Part shown: piece after piece, positions 1-10,311 of the stretch
Layout: each line of letters begins with the position of its first letter
How positions within the stretch are numbered: the stretch's first letter is position 1
Assembly: GCF_000027005.1 (NCBI RefSeq)
Contig: NC_012964.1
Location: 1,612,001 to 1,676,000, forward strand
Reading direction: 5' to 3'
Origin: Komagataella phaffii GS115
Taxonomy: Eukaryota; Ascomycota; Pichiomycetes; Pichiales; Pichiaceae
Length of the DNA: 64,000 nucleotides
Translations under genes and position numbers: made by a program
The notes under the pieces: generated by a model
What the model saw: only the letters and a program-made list of their open reading frames with translations
Databases searched by the model: none
What the model was told of the DNA's origin: nothing

Positions 1-135
1 GCAATTGGTTGGAATCTACAAGGTGAATAATATGACAAGGAGCATCAGTCTACAGAATATAGATATTGTCCACTAGTGTCAAGGCTTTATAAAAGCCCTT
101 TTTGTTGCTATTGGCTGTTTAACATAGTTACGTGT

Positions 136-2865
136 TTACGCCCAATTGCCTCGGGTATCCCCGATCTCACTGTAATTAGTGCTTCTGCTTTTTTCGTCTT
201 TTCGACTTCCTTCAATCGTTACATTCCCTTCATCGTCATCGTCTTCATCGTCTTCATCGTCTTCATCGTCTTCATCGTCTTCATCGTCTTCATCGTCTTC
301 ATCGTCTTCATCCTCTTCCGCCTGCTCCTCCTCTTCTTCTTCATCATCATCACCATCATCTCGATCATAATCACCGTCATCATCATCATTTCCACTATTT
401 TCATTGGAGCTGCTTGCACTATAATCTTCAACGCTATCGCTGCTGAAAAATTCATCCAAAGTTTTAATCTTTAACGACTTTGACGATTGTAATTTGTTTT
501 GACGACTGAACTGAGGTTGACCGGAACCAACTGTAAAAGAATTATGGCTCTCCAATGCAGGTTCATTCGTGTTGGATTTATTATACTCGTTTGATAGCCA
601 GCTGGTGTTCTGCGAGTAATTCTTGATGTCAAGATCAAGACTACGCTTTTCCGTAAATCGGGCTAACTCGTTTGCGGACAAGACATTCCATTCAACCATT
701 TTAAGATAGTCCAGTATCAATTTGGATATCAACCTTTCACACTTCTTGGTGCTTATCTTTGGTGGCTTTTTGAAAACTTGGAAAACTAATACTCCGATCT
801 CGATTCTTCGTAGCTTCCGGGTCAAGGAGATATGTTGCGTTTCAATGAGCCGCTCTAAATTCACAATTTTCACACTGTTTTCCTCATCAATAACTAAGTT
901 TGGTAATAAAGAGCTTATAAATCGTGCCCTGTCTCTAATATCCACCGATTTGTCATACTTGCAGTAGTTCAAAACTAGATTAAAGCACTTGAATAGAGGA
1001 GAATTGAAACTGAAATCGGAGTTGTTGTTGTTGCTGGTTTTAAAGTTGTAAATATCCTTTGCCAATAATTTTGCTGCCAGGTACAAAATGTTCAGTTTAA
1101 CTTCAGGACCCTCAGAGGGAAAATTTTGAAGCATGATCCTTAAAATATCAACAATAAAACTAGTGTCAACATGAGGATTGGACAGATTAGCAAATTCTCC
1201 CAGAAGCCAGATAATGGATCCCTTTGTTGGCCCCTCAACCTTATGCTCAATTAGTTTGGCGACAAGAATTCCAAGGGTCCTCTCATTAGAAATCAAGTTT
1301 TCCTGGATGAATAGTCTAATTCCATTGAAATATTCCGGTAAAAGAGAAGGTTGTATACACTGGTCAAGCTTACTCAAATACCAACTCAAAATGGTAGATA
1401 TTTGGCTCTCAAACAGGTGTGGGCTACTGTAGAGTTCATTGACAAGTTTCAGAATCTCAACTTTCGATTCATCCTCAACATAGCTGGACTCATGTAGATA
1501 GTACTTTAACTCGTTAAAAATAGGTCCAAAAGTGTCAGCATTCAGAAGTTGCACCAAAATCGCTACTTTTAGATGAATAGTTCGGCTATCATCACTGGGA
1601 AGAACAAAAAATTCTTTAATATGGGAAGAGAACAAGCTGGGCTCGTACATTGTGAAAACTAAAATTAGCTGCAGAACATAGGGTTTCAGGCCTGATGGCT
1701 CAACTAACGAAACCATGTTTAATAGCATCGCATCTATCTTGTACGTCTTTATAGTTGTAGCACATGAGAGACACAAAAAACTTTTAGCCACAGAAAAAAG
1801 AACACATGAGTCTAATGAATGAATTAAATTTTTTTGGGCATCTAAGAAGAGAATTAAATCTGGGTCATAATGCACATCAGTGGATGAATCCACATTTGAA
1901 CATTTATGTGGATAGCAGTCAAAATATATTTTCTCATTATCATCCAAGACTACATGAGTCTTTTGGAGAAATTTTCGGCTGTAAATTGTCAGTAGTTGAA
2001 TAGCTAAGGATTGGGCAACTGGTTCCAAAGCTGTTAAATTGGAACAAATATGCCTGAAGACTTTATGTAGCAGTTTGTATCCATGAGGAAATAGCTCATG
2101 AAACGCTATCAAAGCTGTACCAATGACCATGGGATCGGAATCGGCTAAAAGTTTACTCAAAAATGTGTAGAGCTGTGTTGTGATCGAGTCGTTATCTGCT
2201 TCTTGTATCACATGCTCGTCATCCTCCGCCTGATACAGACTAGAACCGTTTAAAACATGGCATTTCCTGATCGCAATGGCTGAGGAAGCTCTTACAAGAG
2301 CACTGACATCAACAATTGTTTTTTTCAAACTTAGTATCAAAATAGGAACAATCGCTTTTATTTGTACCCCACCCAAAACCCGTATCGCAAGACTTCGAAT
2401 CACTGGATCTCTATCAGCCAGGGACTTTTGGATAGCATTGATTGAAAGAAGGGCAATATCAGGTTGCTTATGGTTGTATCGAAGCAAAAAGATAAATACA
2501 AGCTTCTTTATTGTCAAGTTTGGAGAGTTGATTCCTTTCAGTACGTGGGGAAAGTATACTAACACTTCGTCATCCCGAACAGACTCGGTAGACATCAGTT
2601 TCATGATGTACTTGAGCGCAATGAGCTTACTCCCTTCACGTGTAGAATTTAATTTGTGGATGATCTCTTCAGTCGAAAGTGGCTTTTGATCGATACCAGC
2701 GTCAACAAATGAGGTATTAAATGCGGAGAGGCTATTTGCATTCAATATCTCTTTTAGAGCAGATGAATCAAAATTACCACTATTTCCAGCTGATTGACGA
2801 AGAACCTGACTCAGGCCTTTGGCTGATTCCAAAAGTGAGCTGAAGTTCTTTGATAAATCTGACAT
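136..2865 (-). CDS. APL6: AP-3 adaptor complex beta subunit
   Basis: Large beta-adaptin of the AP-3 coat, which sorts cargo such as alkaline phosphatase from Golgi/endosome directly to the vacuole. The 909-aa product is built of helical adaptin-type repeats over roughly residues 40-650 (for example the segment around 'DRDPVIRSLAIRVLGG'), followed by a basic/serine linker and a very acidic C-terminal tail. The acidic tail near residues 840-885 is typical of AP-3 beta hinge regions and is encoded partly by a perfect 9-nt tandem repeat. The start is an ATG at 2865. It is somewhat longer than the roughly 810-aa S. cerevisiae protein. The neighbour SSD1 lies upstream on the same strand, with 160 bp between them. 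Family assignment is firm; separating AP-3 beta from other beta-adaptins rests on the acidic hinge and overall likeness. Confidence 0.88.
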   Translation of the reverse strand: MSDLSKNFSSLLESAKGLSQVLRQSAGNSGNFDSSALKEILNANSLSAFNTSFVDAGIDQKPLSTEEIIHKLNSTREGSKLIALKYIMKLMSTESVRDDEVLVYFPHVLKGINSPNLTIKKLVFIFLLRYNHKQPDIALLSINAIQKSLADRDPVIRSLAIRVLGGVQIKAIVPILILSLKKTIVDVSALVRASSAIAIRKCHVLNGSSLYQAEDDEHVIQEADNDSITTQLYTFLSKLLADSDPMVIGTALIAFHELFPHGYKLLHKVFRHICSNLTALEPVAQSLAIQLLTIYSRKFLQKTHVVLDDNEKIYFDCYPHKCSNVDSSTDVHYDPDLILFLDAQKNLIHSLDSCVLFSVAKSFLCLSCATTIKTYKIDAMLLNMVSLVEPSGLKPYVLQLILVFTMYEPSLFSSHIKEFFVLPSDDSRTIHLKVAILVQLLNADTFGPIFNELKYYLHESSYVEDESKVEILKLVNELYSSPHLFESQISTILSWYLSKLDQCIQPSLLPEYFNGIRLFIQENLISNERTLGILVAKLIEHKVEGPTKGSIIWLLGEFANLSNPHVDTSFIVDILRIMLQNFPSEGPEVKLNILYLAAKLLAKDIYNFKTSNNNNSDFSFNSPLFKCFNLVLNYCKYDKSVDIRDRARFISSLLPNLVIDEENSVKIVNLERLIETQHISLTRKLRRIEIGVLVFQVFKKPPKISTKKCERLISKLILDYLKMVEWNVLSANELARFTEKRSLDLDIKNYSQNTSWLSNEYNKSNTNEPALESHNSFTVGSGQPQFSRQNKLQSSKSLKIKTLDEFFSSDSVEDYSASSSNENSGNDDDDGDYDRDDGDDDEEEEEEQAEEDEDDEDDEDDEDDEDDEDDEDDEDDDDEGNVTIEGSRKDEKSRSTNYSEIGDTRGNWA
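241..312 (+). repeat. Perfect 9-nt tandem repeat, 8 copies, inside APL6
   Basis: The unit gtcttcatc is repeated eight times without error. On the coding (minus) strand it encodes alternating Asp/Asp/Glu triplets in the AP-3 beta acidic tail. Because 9 is a multiple of 3, copy-number change keeps the frame. Confidence 0.95.
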
Positions 2866-3025
2866 ACGGATGAATGTACTGTTAAATCGCAGTCAAAGTT
2901 CATGGGCGAGCAAGCGCGCCATTAGAAGGTGCGAAAAGGAAGGCTGTCAATGAGCCTTGACTAACTAAATCCATTAAAACCGTTGTTTTGAATGTTTTAT
3001 ATACTGACCTAGAATACGTTGCTTT

Positions 3026-6000
3026 CTAAGCAAAAGGGTTGATACAACGAACAGTCAGACAAGGCAATGCCATACCAATCTCAGCTCTCAATAGAACAGG
3101 GACAGAGTGAAGCTCTCGGATCTCCTGAATATTATTTTCTTCCTCTGTTCGGGTGATACAAGCCTCGAGATATGGGGCTAGAGGATTGTCATCATTTCCA
3201 CGATAAGAGTCAGAAACCGAATCCTCCTCTGTACCATAAGCTGAAAAACTGGTGACTGGGAATGTAAAAGATCCATTGTGGGGGTCCAACGAAGATTTCT
3301 TACTATCTTCATTACTACTGATAATCATTTTCTTGGATTGATTCCTAGCCGCATCTGCAGTTGAAGAACGGTAGCTATTTTTAATTGAAGCTCTGTAAGA
3401 AAGGGGTTCATTTTCATCTTCGGGGATAAACGTGGCAGAATCCACGCCCTTTTCCCAGTAAAGCTCCAATACACGTTTGTCCTTATCGAATTCTGCCTTT
3501 ATTAGAGGTAGTTGGTCCCCATGAACCCGTTTCTCTATGCCAAACTCTGGTAAGAATACATCGAAAGCACTCTCATATACCTGGACAACTATCCCCATGC
3601 TCAGGATCTGTCCGCTTTCTTCACTCATGGATTTTATTGTTTGGGAAAGCAACAAGTGAATTGCTTGCTCTTGAGCAGCTTTTGCACAGTCTTTTTTGAA
3701 ATTACAGTAGTCAGCATTCATCTTTAAGTAATGTGGATCTAGGTCCTTCGCAAAAGGATGCTGTGATCCAACTAAATTAGGATCACATTCTTTGGCCAAA
3801 GCAAATTTCAGTTGCCTATGAACTATAAGGTCTGAGTATCTTCTGGAAGGTGCTGTAAAATGTGTATACAAAGGCAAATTATGCAAATAATGAGAGTAGT
3901 TTTCAGGGTCAGTTTTCCCGGCAATAAAGTACTTACCTCTTGGCATACACTTGTGAAGAATTGTTTCCGCCACTTTACGTGTGTTTTCATCCTTAATCTG
4001 TAGCAGAGAATCTTGAAGAGTTCCTCCATCAGTGGTATTCAATTTTATGGATAGATTATTGACCTTTTTGACATAAGTTTCCAACTTTTGGAGGGTAGGA
4101 TGCGGCTGCCTTCTCAAAAAAGCCACTTCTCCAAGCAAACTGAAAATTCTATGCGCAACAACAGAATTAACTTTATGAAAGATTTCATTGATCATAGCTT
4201 CCGCAGGAATTGGATCATAAATATTGAGTGATAATTTCACTCGTTCGTCGTCTAGCTGGTCCATTAACGTCAAAACCGGTCCATTCTCCAAAATAGGGTC
4301 ATGTAATCTTTTCCGTCTAAACTCACGAGCAATGAAGTAAAAAGTCTTGATGTAATCAGTAGTTGCATTTGCACTAGTAGTCTCGTCGTTCAGTATCAGA
4401 TCTATAGCAGAGTAAGAAATTAGTTGTTTAGGTATCACAACTGAAGGACCAATCCAAACATCATCCACTTCAAAAGTCAAAGTATTAATCTTGAATACAA
4501 CCGAAATAGCCAGATTCTTTGAGTTTTCTTTCATTGAAATTGCATCATTAACAATTTTAGGGTATAGGTGAGTTTCTCTTTGTGGTAAAAAAACTGAATG
4601 AGACCTCTTCTTAGCTTTCTTATCCAAGTTGGAGCCAGGTTTAACGTAGTGTGATATGTCAGAAATATGAATTCCAAATTCTATTGTCGTATCTTCAAGC
4701 CTCTTGACATGCAAAGCATGATCATAACAAGCACCAGTTGGAGATGCAGCGATTATGTATTGATCTTCAAAAATCTTTCTTGACTCCTCAAGGTTAACGG
4801 TAGATGTGATGTCTGATATAAACTCATCCGGATTGTCATATTCATCACAAAGAAAATTATTATCTCGCAAAATAGCATCAACTTCCGTATTATCATCATT
4901 CATATTACCCAACTCAGATATGAGTGTACCAAAGGGATGCAGAGATGTGATAGGCCATCTTTTGATAGATGCAACAAACAGCTTCTCAACGTAACTATCG
5001 TGATTATCAACAAAGTCCTTCGGCGCCTGTTCTGTAGGTATGGCTATTAAAGGAACCTTCTTGTCCGTTGGCTTGAACCAAACTATCTTTGGCTTCACAT
5101 TAATGTCCTTGTTAAGATTAGAAGCCTGAGAGGGCCTCAAGAGACCAAGTGTACCCGAAAATAACTGACCGGGAATACGATCAATAACGGCAACAACATG
5201 GCCAGCATAAAGAGGTTTATATTCATCATTGATTTCCTCTTCCTCAACAAGTAGTAAAGATTGACCCTCAACTTCTAAATCGTCATTCTTCTTTTGTGTT
5301 GGTCTTTGCTTAAGAGAGCCTCTTCTTTGTAAGCCATTATCCAAAACTTGGTAATCACCAGTCTCATTGGACACTGAAGAATAACTATTGGTAGAAGCAT
5401 CGTTGTGGATATCAGCATTATTGGAGTTGCGACTTCTTGGTCTGTCCTTTCTCCTTTTCTTTTCTTCCTTTTCCCGCTTCGCATTCCAGACTTCGTCAAC
5501 CGCGAGTAACTCAACAGCCACCAAATCACCCTCCAGTGCTCTGTTACGATCCTTTGAACCACAAATAAAAATATCAGCGTCCAATAGTCCATCCGTAGAC
5601 ACATAAGCATCAGATCGGTTTTTCTTATTAACACGGAGAATTCCGGCAACCAGCCTTCCCTCATTTAAAAGATCGGGTAAAGATGCCTGGGTCAAGTAGG
5701 GTGCAAACAAAGATTTTCTATTTCCACCATTATTAACATTAGTAAAGTTCGTAATTGAAGAAATGGAGTTACTGTTGAGGGAGGATTTAGAACGGTGACC
5801 GGGAAAAAATGCTTGAGGATCAGAAGAAAGCGAGCTGGTACTAGTGTGCTTCCGCCAGGAGCTGTTGTTGCTTCCAGAATGGCGTCTGCTGTGTGAAGGA
5901 GAAGAATCATATGCAAAGGATGGAACTGGAGGGCTTAAGTTGGTCTTATCTCGAGGTGGGAACTGAAAAGAGTGTTGCGGAGAACGAGATCTTTCACATG

Positions 6001-6696
6001 AAGGAACAGCGGATTTAGATCTCGTATGAGATGGTTTTCTCTCAACGGTATCCTGAGGCTTCAAAGTGGGGGAAGCTGGGAATTTGAAAGCCGGTGCGGG
6101 AGTAGCCGTAGAGGATGAGATTGACAACTTTGAAGGTGATCTCTGTTGTTGAGCAATAGCCGCTTGTTTTTTCGCCTCGTCAAGTCCTAAGGAGTGTCTC
6201 CTGGAGTGTCCAAGCGTTCTAGAATTGGAGGGGCTTCTTCTATGGTTATAATCCTGATTGCTGCTACTTGAAGGAGGATATCCATGAGTCACGGCAGAGT
6301 TGCTCTTGGGTTTTTGAGGGGATAAATATTGCTGTTGTTGCTGTTGCAATATTTGTTGTTGTTGATGTTGAACAGCTTCCAATTGACACTGAAGGTTGAA
6401 CTGTTCGACTGTTGGGGTTGTTAGTACGAGAAGCTAAGCCTAAAACAAGAAAATAAGTGAACACATGTGATGATCACAAATTTTCAGTGTAAAAAGAATA
6501 ATAACTTACCCATAAGCGAAGTCAACTCACTTGGGGATCGTCTATGCGCAATGTGCAATATTTTCGGCTTGTTGCCTTTAGTAGCAGTTGTGGTTATCAC
6601 CTTGTTGGATTGAACTCCAGAATCGTTCGACTCAGCGGTAGTTATAATTGACGGCATTTCGGCTTCGTTAGAACGGGAGTTAGAGGAGGAGCTCAT
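3026..6696 (-). CDS. SSD1: Ssd1-type RNA-binding translational regulator (two exons)
   Basis: Ssd1 binds mRNAs for cell-wall proteins and represses their translation; it is controlled by the NDR kinase Cbk1. Exon 1 is 6696..6510 and exon 2 is 6408..3026; joined they give 1189 aa (S. cerevisiae about 1250). The junction restores the conserved N-terminal element 'AHRRSPSELTSLMVEQF'. A glutamine-rich stretch follows, then a low-complexity Ser-rich region, a cold-shock/OB region near residues 305-370 and an RNB-type domain from about residue 610. The RNB active-site segment reads TGACYDHALHV, without the Asp cluster of true RNase II enzymes, as expected of this pseudonuclease family. Five Cbk1 consensus sites HxRxxS are visible (Ser56, 123, 135, 195, 240). 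I start at the ATG at 6696; an in-frame TTG lies just upstream. Confidence 0.95.
6409..6509 (-). other. Spliceosomal intron of SSD1 (101 nt)
   Basis: The minus strand reads G|GTAAGT at the donor, a perfect TACTAAC branch site near 6426-6420, and CAACAG at the acceptor. Phase is 1 (G|TC makes Val63). Removing it fuses two open frames into one of 1190 codons and restores a motif conserved in Ssd1 proteins. Confidence 0.95.
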
Positions 6697-7530
6697 ATTG
6701 GCGTTAATCAATTATCAAGGTGGTTAGGTGAATCTTGAAAGGATCAGATGGCAAAAAAGCAACAACGGAAAAAAAAGTCTCAAAGGTGGTGTAGTAAGAA
6801 GCAATAAATGAATTCAAGCGGTAAAATCAAAAAAGTGAAAGTCACAAAAGATCAACTCGTCTTACCTTCTCTTAGAAAGACCAGCAACTTTTAACTATCA
6901 ACCTTATAAGGAAGGAAGGCGAAGATCCTGATTTAATCGAATGGACCATTACTGTGTTGTCGCGCACACGACCTAAATACTACCTAAACAGGGGAATAGT
7001 AAGGACCGGGTTCAGTTGACTACTGTTTGCTTGTGAGTTGAGCAAGTTTATTATACGAGGAGGGTGTAGCTTAAAAACATTAATTGCAGATGCTTTGAAA
7101 ACGGTTGAAAGAGGCCATGTTCAGTTTTTTTTTTCTTTGAATACTGTTATGGGAACCTCGTGTTAGAATGATCTTTGGCATTGCTCATTGTCACATAGTT
7201 ACAGTGACCGTGAAAATTGATATTTGTTCCTCTAGAGGTTCGACTTCTTAGAATGTTAATCCTCGTTCAGTGTTTTCAGAGGTTAAAAAGAGAATTAAGG
7301 AAGGGCAAGATTGTTGGAACATTGGTAGTTACAGCTGCTAACAACTGCTAACGAACATCGTAAGTGAGGCAGGTCTTGCTCCATATGGGGTCGATTGCCG
7401 AAGAGAGAAGGTATATACATTTATCTATCTACTACTGCTTCAATTGGACTCGACGTATTTGTTGACATATGATAAGACATCTAAAACGCAACGACAAGCT
7501 TTTTTCTTTTTTGTATTGACAAAATGGGTC
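6697..7530. other. Intergenic region between SSD1 start and PAM18 end
   Basis: 834 bp that hold the SSD1 promoter and 5' leader and the 3' end of PAM18. There are T- and A-rich tracts (for example near 7127-7136) but no convincing ORF, tRNA or long repeat. Confidence 0.6.
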
Positions 7531-7944
7531 TTACTTATTTTTCAAGTTCGGTCGTTTATCTAGTAAAGTTTTAGCTTCGTTGATCTTGGTAGCTAAAAAT
7601 GGAGAGCCTCCTTTATCTGGATGGTTTAGCAACATTATACGGCGGTGACTCTCTTTCAGTTTGGGTCTAGTCAGTGTACTCTCCCTAAGATTCAAAATTC
7701 TCAAAGCCTCTTTGTCGTCCATTTTACGTTGGAATCCGCCTTTGAAAAAACTCTTGCCTCCAACTCCGGGCTGCTTTGACTTGAAAATACCTGCAATGAC
7801 ATACGTAAATGCCAGTCCACCAAGGGTGCATATTACTGGATGTTGAGCGACGTAATCAGAAGCTGTATTGAAGTAATATTCACTGTCTTTACGTTTGCTT
7901 CCTGAGTTAGCTTCTAATGGATTTACTAGTGTTTGATTAGACAT
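7531..7944 (-). CDS. PAM18: Mitochondrial import motor J-protein Pam18/Tim14
   Basis: J-domain partner of mitochondrial Hsp70 in the TIM23 presequence translocase motor. The 137-aa protein has a short polar N-terminus, one membrane segment at about residues 36-54 (inner membrane anchor), a Gly-rich linker ('GVGGKSFFKGGFQRKM'), and a C-terminal J domain with the HPD triad at residues 108-110. The linker and 'HPDKGGSPFLATKINEAK' are hallmarks of Tim14 rather than of generic DnaJ proteins. It is shorter than the 168-aa S. cerevisiae protein at the N-terminus, which is the variable part of the family. It is divergent from RLP24, with about 410 bp between them. Confidence 0.93.
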   Translation of the reverse strand: MSNQTLVNPLEANSGSKRKDSEYYFNTASDYVAQHPVICTLGGLAFTYVIAGIFKSKQPGVGGKSFFKGGFQRKMDDKEALRILNLRESTLTRPKLKESHRRIMLLNHPDKGGSPFLATKINEAKTLLDKRPNLKNK

Positions 7945-8279
7945 CCTAGGTCCTTATAAGAAGAAAGATAAAAACTAATGAGTGCGGAAAGATTGAAATT
8001 TCGTGGAGCAAAAGTTATCGAAATGTAGACAAACGACGAAAGCCATAACATTGCACGGAATTTACTACCTCCATAAATCTAACTACATTCTTCATTGACT
8101 TCCAGAAACCAGCAGCTTGTTTTTACGGCAAAGAGAACAAGTGTAGTGTTTGTTTTTAACACCTACAAAGTGAACAATACTTGGCGGACTCACTTTCCTA
8201 CTTTGTCAGTTCATGTCACCGCAAGATGCTGGTTGGTCAAAAGAAAAAAAAAAAACTACGAAAGATCGATCCGGGTAAC

Positions 8280-8296
8280 CTCATCATGAAAAATTT
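8280..8296 (+). promoter_or_regulatory. Adjacent PAC-like and RRPE-like motifs upstream of RLP24
   Basis: CTCATC (8280-8285, reverse complement of the PAC core GATGAG) is followed one base later by TGAAAAATTT (8287-8296), which matches the rRNA-processing element. This pair is typical of ribosome-biogenesis promoters in yeasts. It sits 58 bp upstream of the RLP24 ATG. Confidence 0.7.
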
Positions 8297-8353
8297 AACA
8301 TAGAAAGAGGTAGAAATTTTATCAACTACCATCTTCCAGAATACAACAACGCT

Positions 8354-8953
8354 ATGAGAATTTATAGTTGTCATTTCTGCTCATCACCTGTCTATCCTGG
8401 ACATGGAATAATGTTTGTGCGTAATGATGCTAAGGAGTTTCGGTTTTGTCGTTCGAAGTGCCACAAGTTGTTCAAGCAACGTCGAAATCCAAGAAAACTC
8501 AAATGGACCAAAGCCTTTAGAAAAGCTGCTGGTAAAGAATTGGCGGTGGACTCTACTCTCACATTTGCAACAAAAAGGAATATTCCAGTTAGATACAATA
8601 GGGAATTGGTCGCAACAACGCTGAAGGCAATGGCTAGGATTGAACAGATCAGACAGAAAAGAGAACGAGCATTCTACAAGAACAGAATGAAAGGAAACAA
8701 AGACAAAGAGTTATCACTGGATAGGAAACTTGTAGAGAATAATGCGGTACTTCTTAGAATGAGAGAAGTTGAACTTCGTACGAAGGAGGAAAAGCGTGTC
8801 CAAAAACTGCAAAAGGCGCAGAATGCACAAGATGAAATGGACATCTCTACGGACTCTGAAGCGGAATTTAGTGAGCAAGAGGAGTCAAGTGAAGAGGAGG
8901 GAGCTCAAAAAATAGTCTTGACCAACAAGAAAAAGCTCAGACAAAAGGCATGA
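8354..8953 (+). CDS. RLP24: 60S ribosome biogenesis factor Rlp24
   Basis: Rlp24 is the nucleolar placeholder for ribosomal protein eL24 on pre-60S particles; in the cytoplasm it recruits and activates the AAA-ATPase Drg1/Afg2 and is then released. The 199 aa match the usual family length exactly. The N-terminal L24e zinc ribbon has Cys6, Cys9, Cys32 and Cys36. The basic segment '[20 protein letters not shown]' follows, and the Rlp24-specific C-terminal extension is helical, lysine-rich and then acidic (from about residue 150). A bona fide eL24 would lack the extension and start differently. The PAC/RRPE motif pair directly upstream supports co-regulation with ribosome biogenesis. Confidence 0.95.
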   Translation: MRIYSCHFCSSPVYPGHGIMFVRNDAKEFRFCRSKCHKLFKQRRNPRKLKWTKAFRKAAGKELAVDSTLTFATKRNIPVRYNRELVATTLKAMARIEQIRQKRERAFYKNRMKGNKDKELSLDRKLVENNAVLLRMREVELRTKEEKRVQKLQKAQNAQDEMDISTDSEAEFSEQEESSEEEGAQKIVLTNKKKLRQKA

Positions 8954-9002
8954 CCCTTTTTCCTGACGGTGTGTATAGCAAAATTTTTAGGATATGTATC
9001 AC

Positions 9003-10263
9003 TTATAGATTTATAGGTTGATTTGATGGTGTCTCAGTTGGCTCTGACCTTGCCGTTAAAGGAAGCTTTTTGAAAACTCCAACGAAACCTCCGCCTGAGA
9101 TCTTTGTGCCTACTCTGGGCCTACAAACAACCCCTTCTTTGTTGGTATTCCGAATGTCTGAAACTCGAACGTCCCATTCTCTTAGAGACCCACCTGAAGT
9201 ACAAGGCTCAAATTCAATACATCTGGAGAAAGCTAGTTTGATTGACCTATCATGGTGAACCGTTTGTACTGCGTTCAATATTTGAGTGACAGAGGGGCAA
9301 AAAATAATCAAGGCATGGTCGACTTTTAGATGGATCGACAAGTCTTTAAATTGGGCCTCTGGATCAGGCATATCTAGAAATATGCCACTAAGAAAACTTG
9401 AGGAATGGTCATAGACAGGGTCATTATTCTTCGAACTATTCTTGATCCATTCTTTTGTTGAAGGTGACTGCAGCCAATGGATGGGAGAATCTGCCAAGCA
9501 AAATTGAACATCATCCTCATACATTCCTCTTTGATAATTTTTGAGGTTTTTTTGCCCTGTAGCTAAATGATTCGGGTTCTTATCAATACTATGGAGAACC
9601 GCTCCTAGTAGCCGTGAAGACCCTAGCCCGTTCAAATTCTTGTAACAGTTTCCCAGAATGGATGGATTTGGCAATTGCCAACGTAAGCGATCCATGACCC
9701 GTTCCACACTCCAAGAACTGGAGAGGTTCGTCCTTCAAACAGTACTCTCCATTTTGTTTTCTTTCCAATTCGGGGTAATCCACATTTAAATCGGCGAGTT
9801 GAACAATTGTAGCTGCGTTAAAAGGATAGATTGGTTGAGCATCCCGTTTTGTAAGGTTGACGTATTCTTCCAAACTAGGCTTATAGCACATGAATTTAAA
9901 TTGACCTTTTGAAGTCTCAAAAACTTTGCATCGACTACGCGTTCCAATTATGTCATCATGGGAAATGCTTCCACTCTTGACTCCCTGAAAGTTCCCTGGT
10001 TTCAAGGGTTTCGACAACCACACCTTATCTGGACGCGTAACTTGTCGCAATATTGCAATATCTCCTACTTGAAAAACGGAGTACTTACGAGCAAACATGC
10101 GAAGGTGCGAAGAACGCTTTAAAGGTCCAAGGATAGTGATTGATGCATTGTAAATCGAAGCATCCGGAGAAGAACTGAGGTAATGGTTATCGCGCACTTT
10201 ATCTGGAAGTACTGAAGTATTAGTATTATTCATCACTTCACTACCAAGTCTTATCATATGCAT
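9003..10263 (-). CDS. TRM61/GCD14-family tRNA (adenine-58-N1) methyltransferase-like, interrupted by a frameshift
   Basis: Two overlapping minus-strand frames (10263..9589 and 9707..9003) together make one Rossmann-fold methyltransferase. Frame 1 carries an N-terminal barrel-like part and the SAM-binding motif I 'LECGTGHGSLTLAIAKSI'. Frame 2 resumes with the motif II-like strand 'AVLHSIDKNPNHL' and a C-terminal 'FLDMPDPE' segment resembling the motif IV region. The likely break lies between about 9611 and 9634. The downstream frame is +1 relative to the upstream one, so either one extra base is present or the ribosome shifts +1. I see no splice sites at the junction. The extended N-terminus and divergence from nuclear Trm61 suggest an organellar m1A58-type enzyme; that is inference. 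The upstream ATG is 10263. Confidence 0.6.
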
Positions 10264-10311
10264 AAACTAAACAACAATAGTAAAATCTGAAATCACCTAT
10301 TTCATCCGAGA

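Noticed and set aside
76..474. Plus-strand frames with poly-Ser or Phe/Ile/Val repeats opposite the APL6 tail
   Set aside because: They are antisense readings of the GAC/GAA repeat; low complexity and no independent support.
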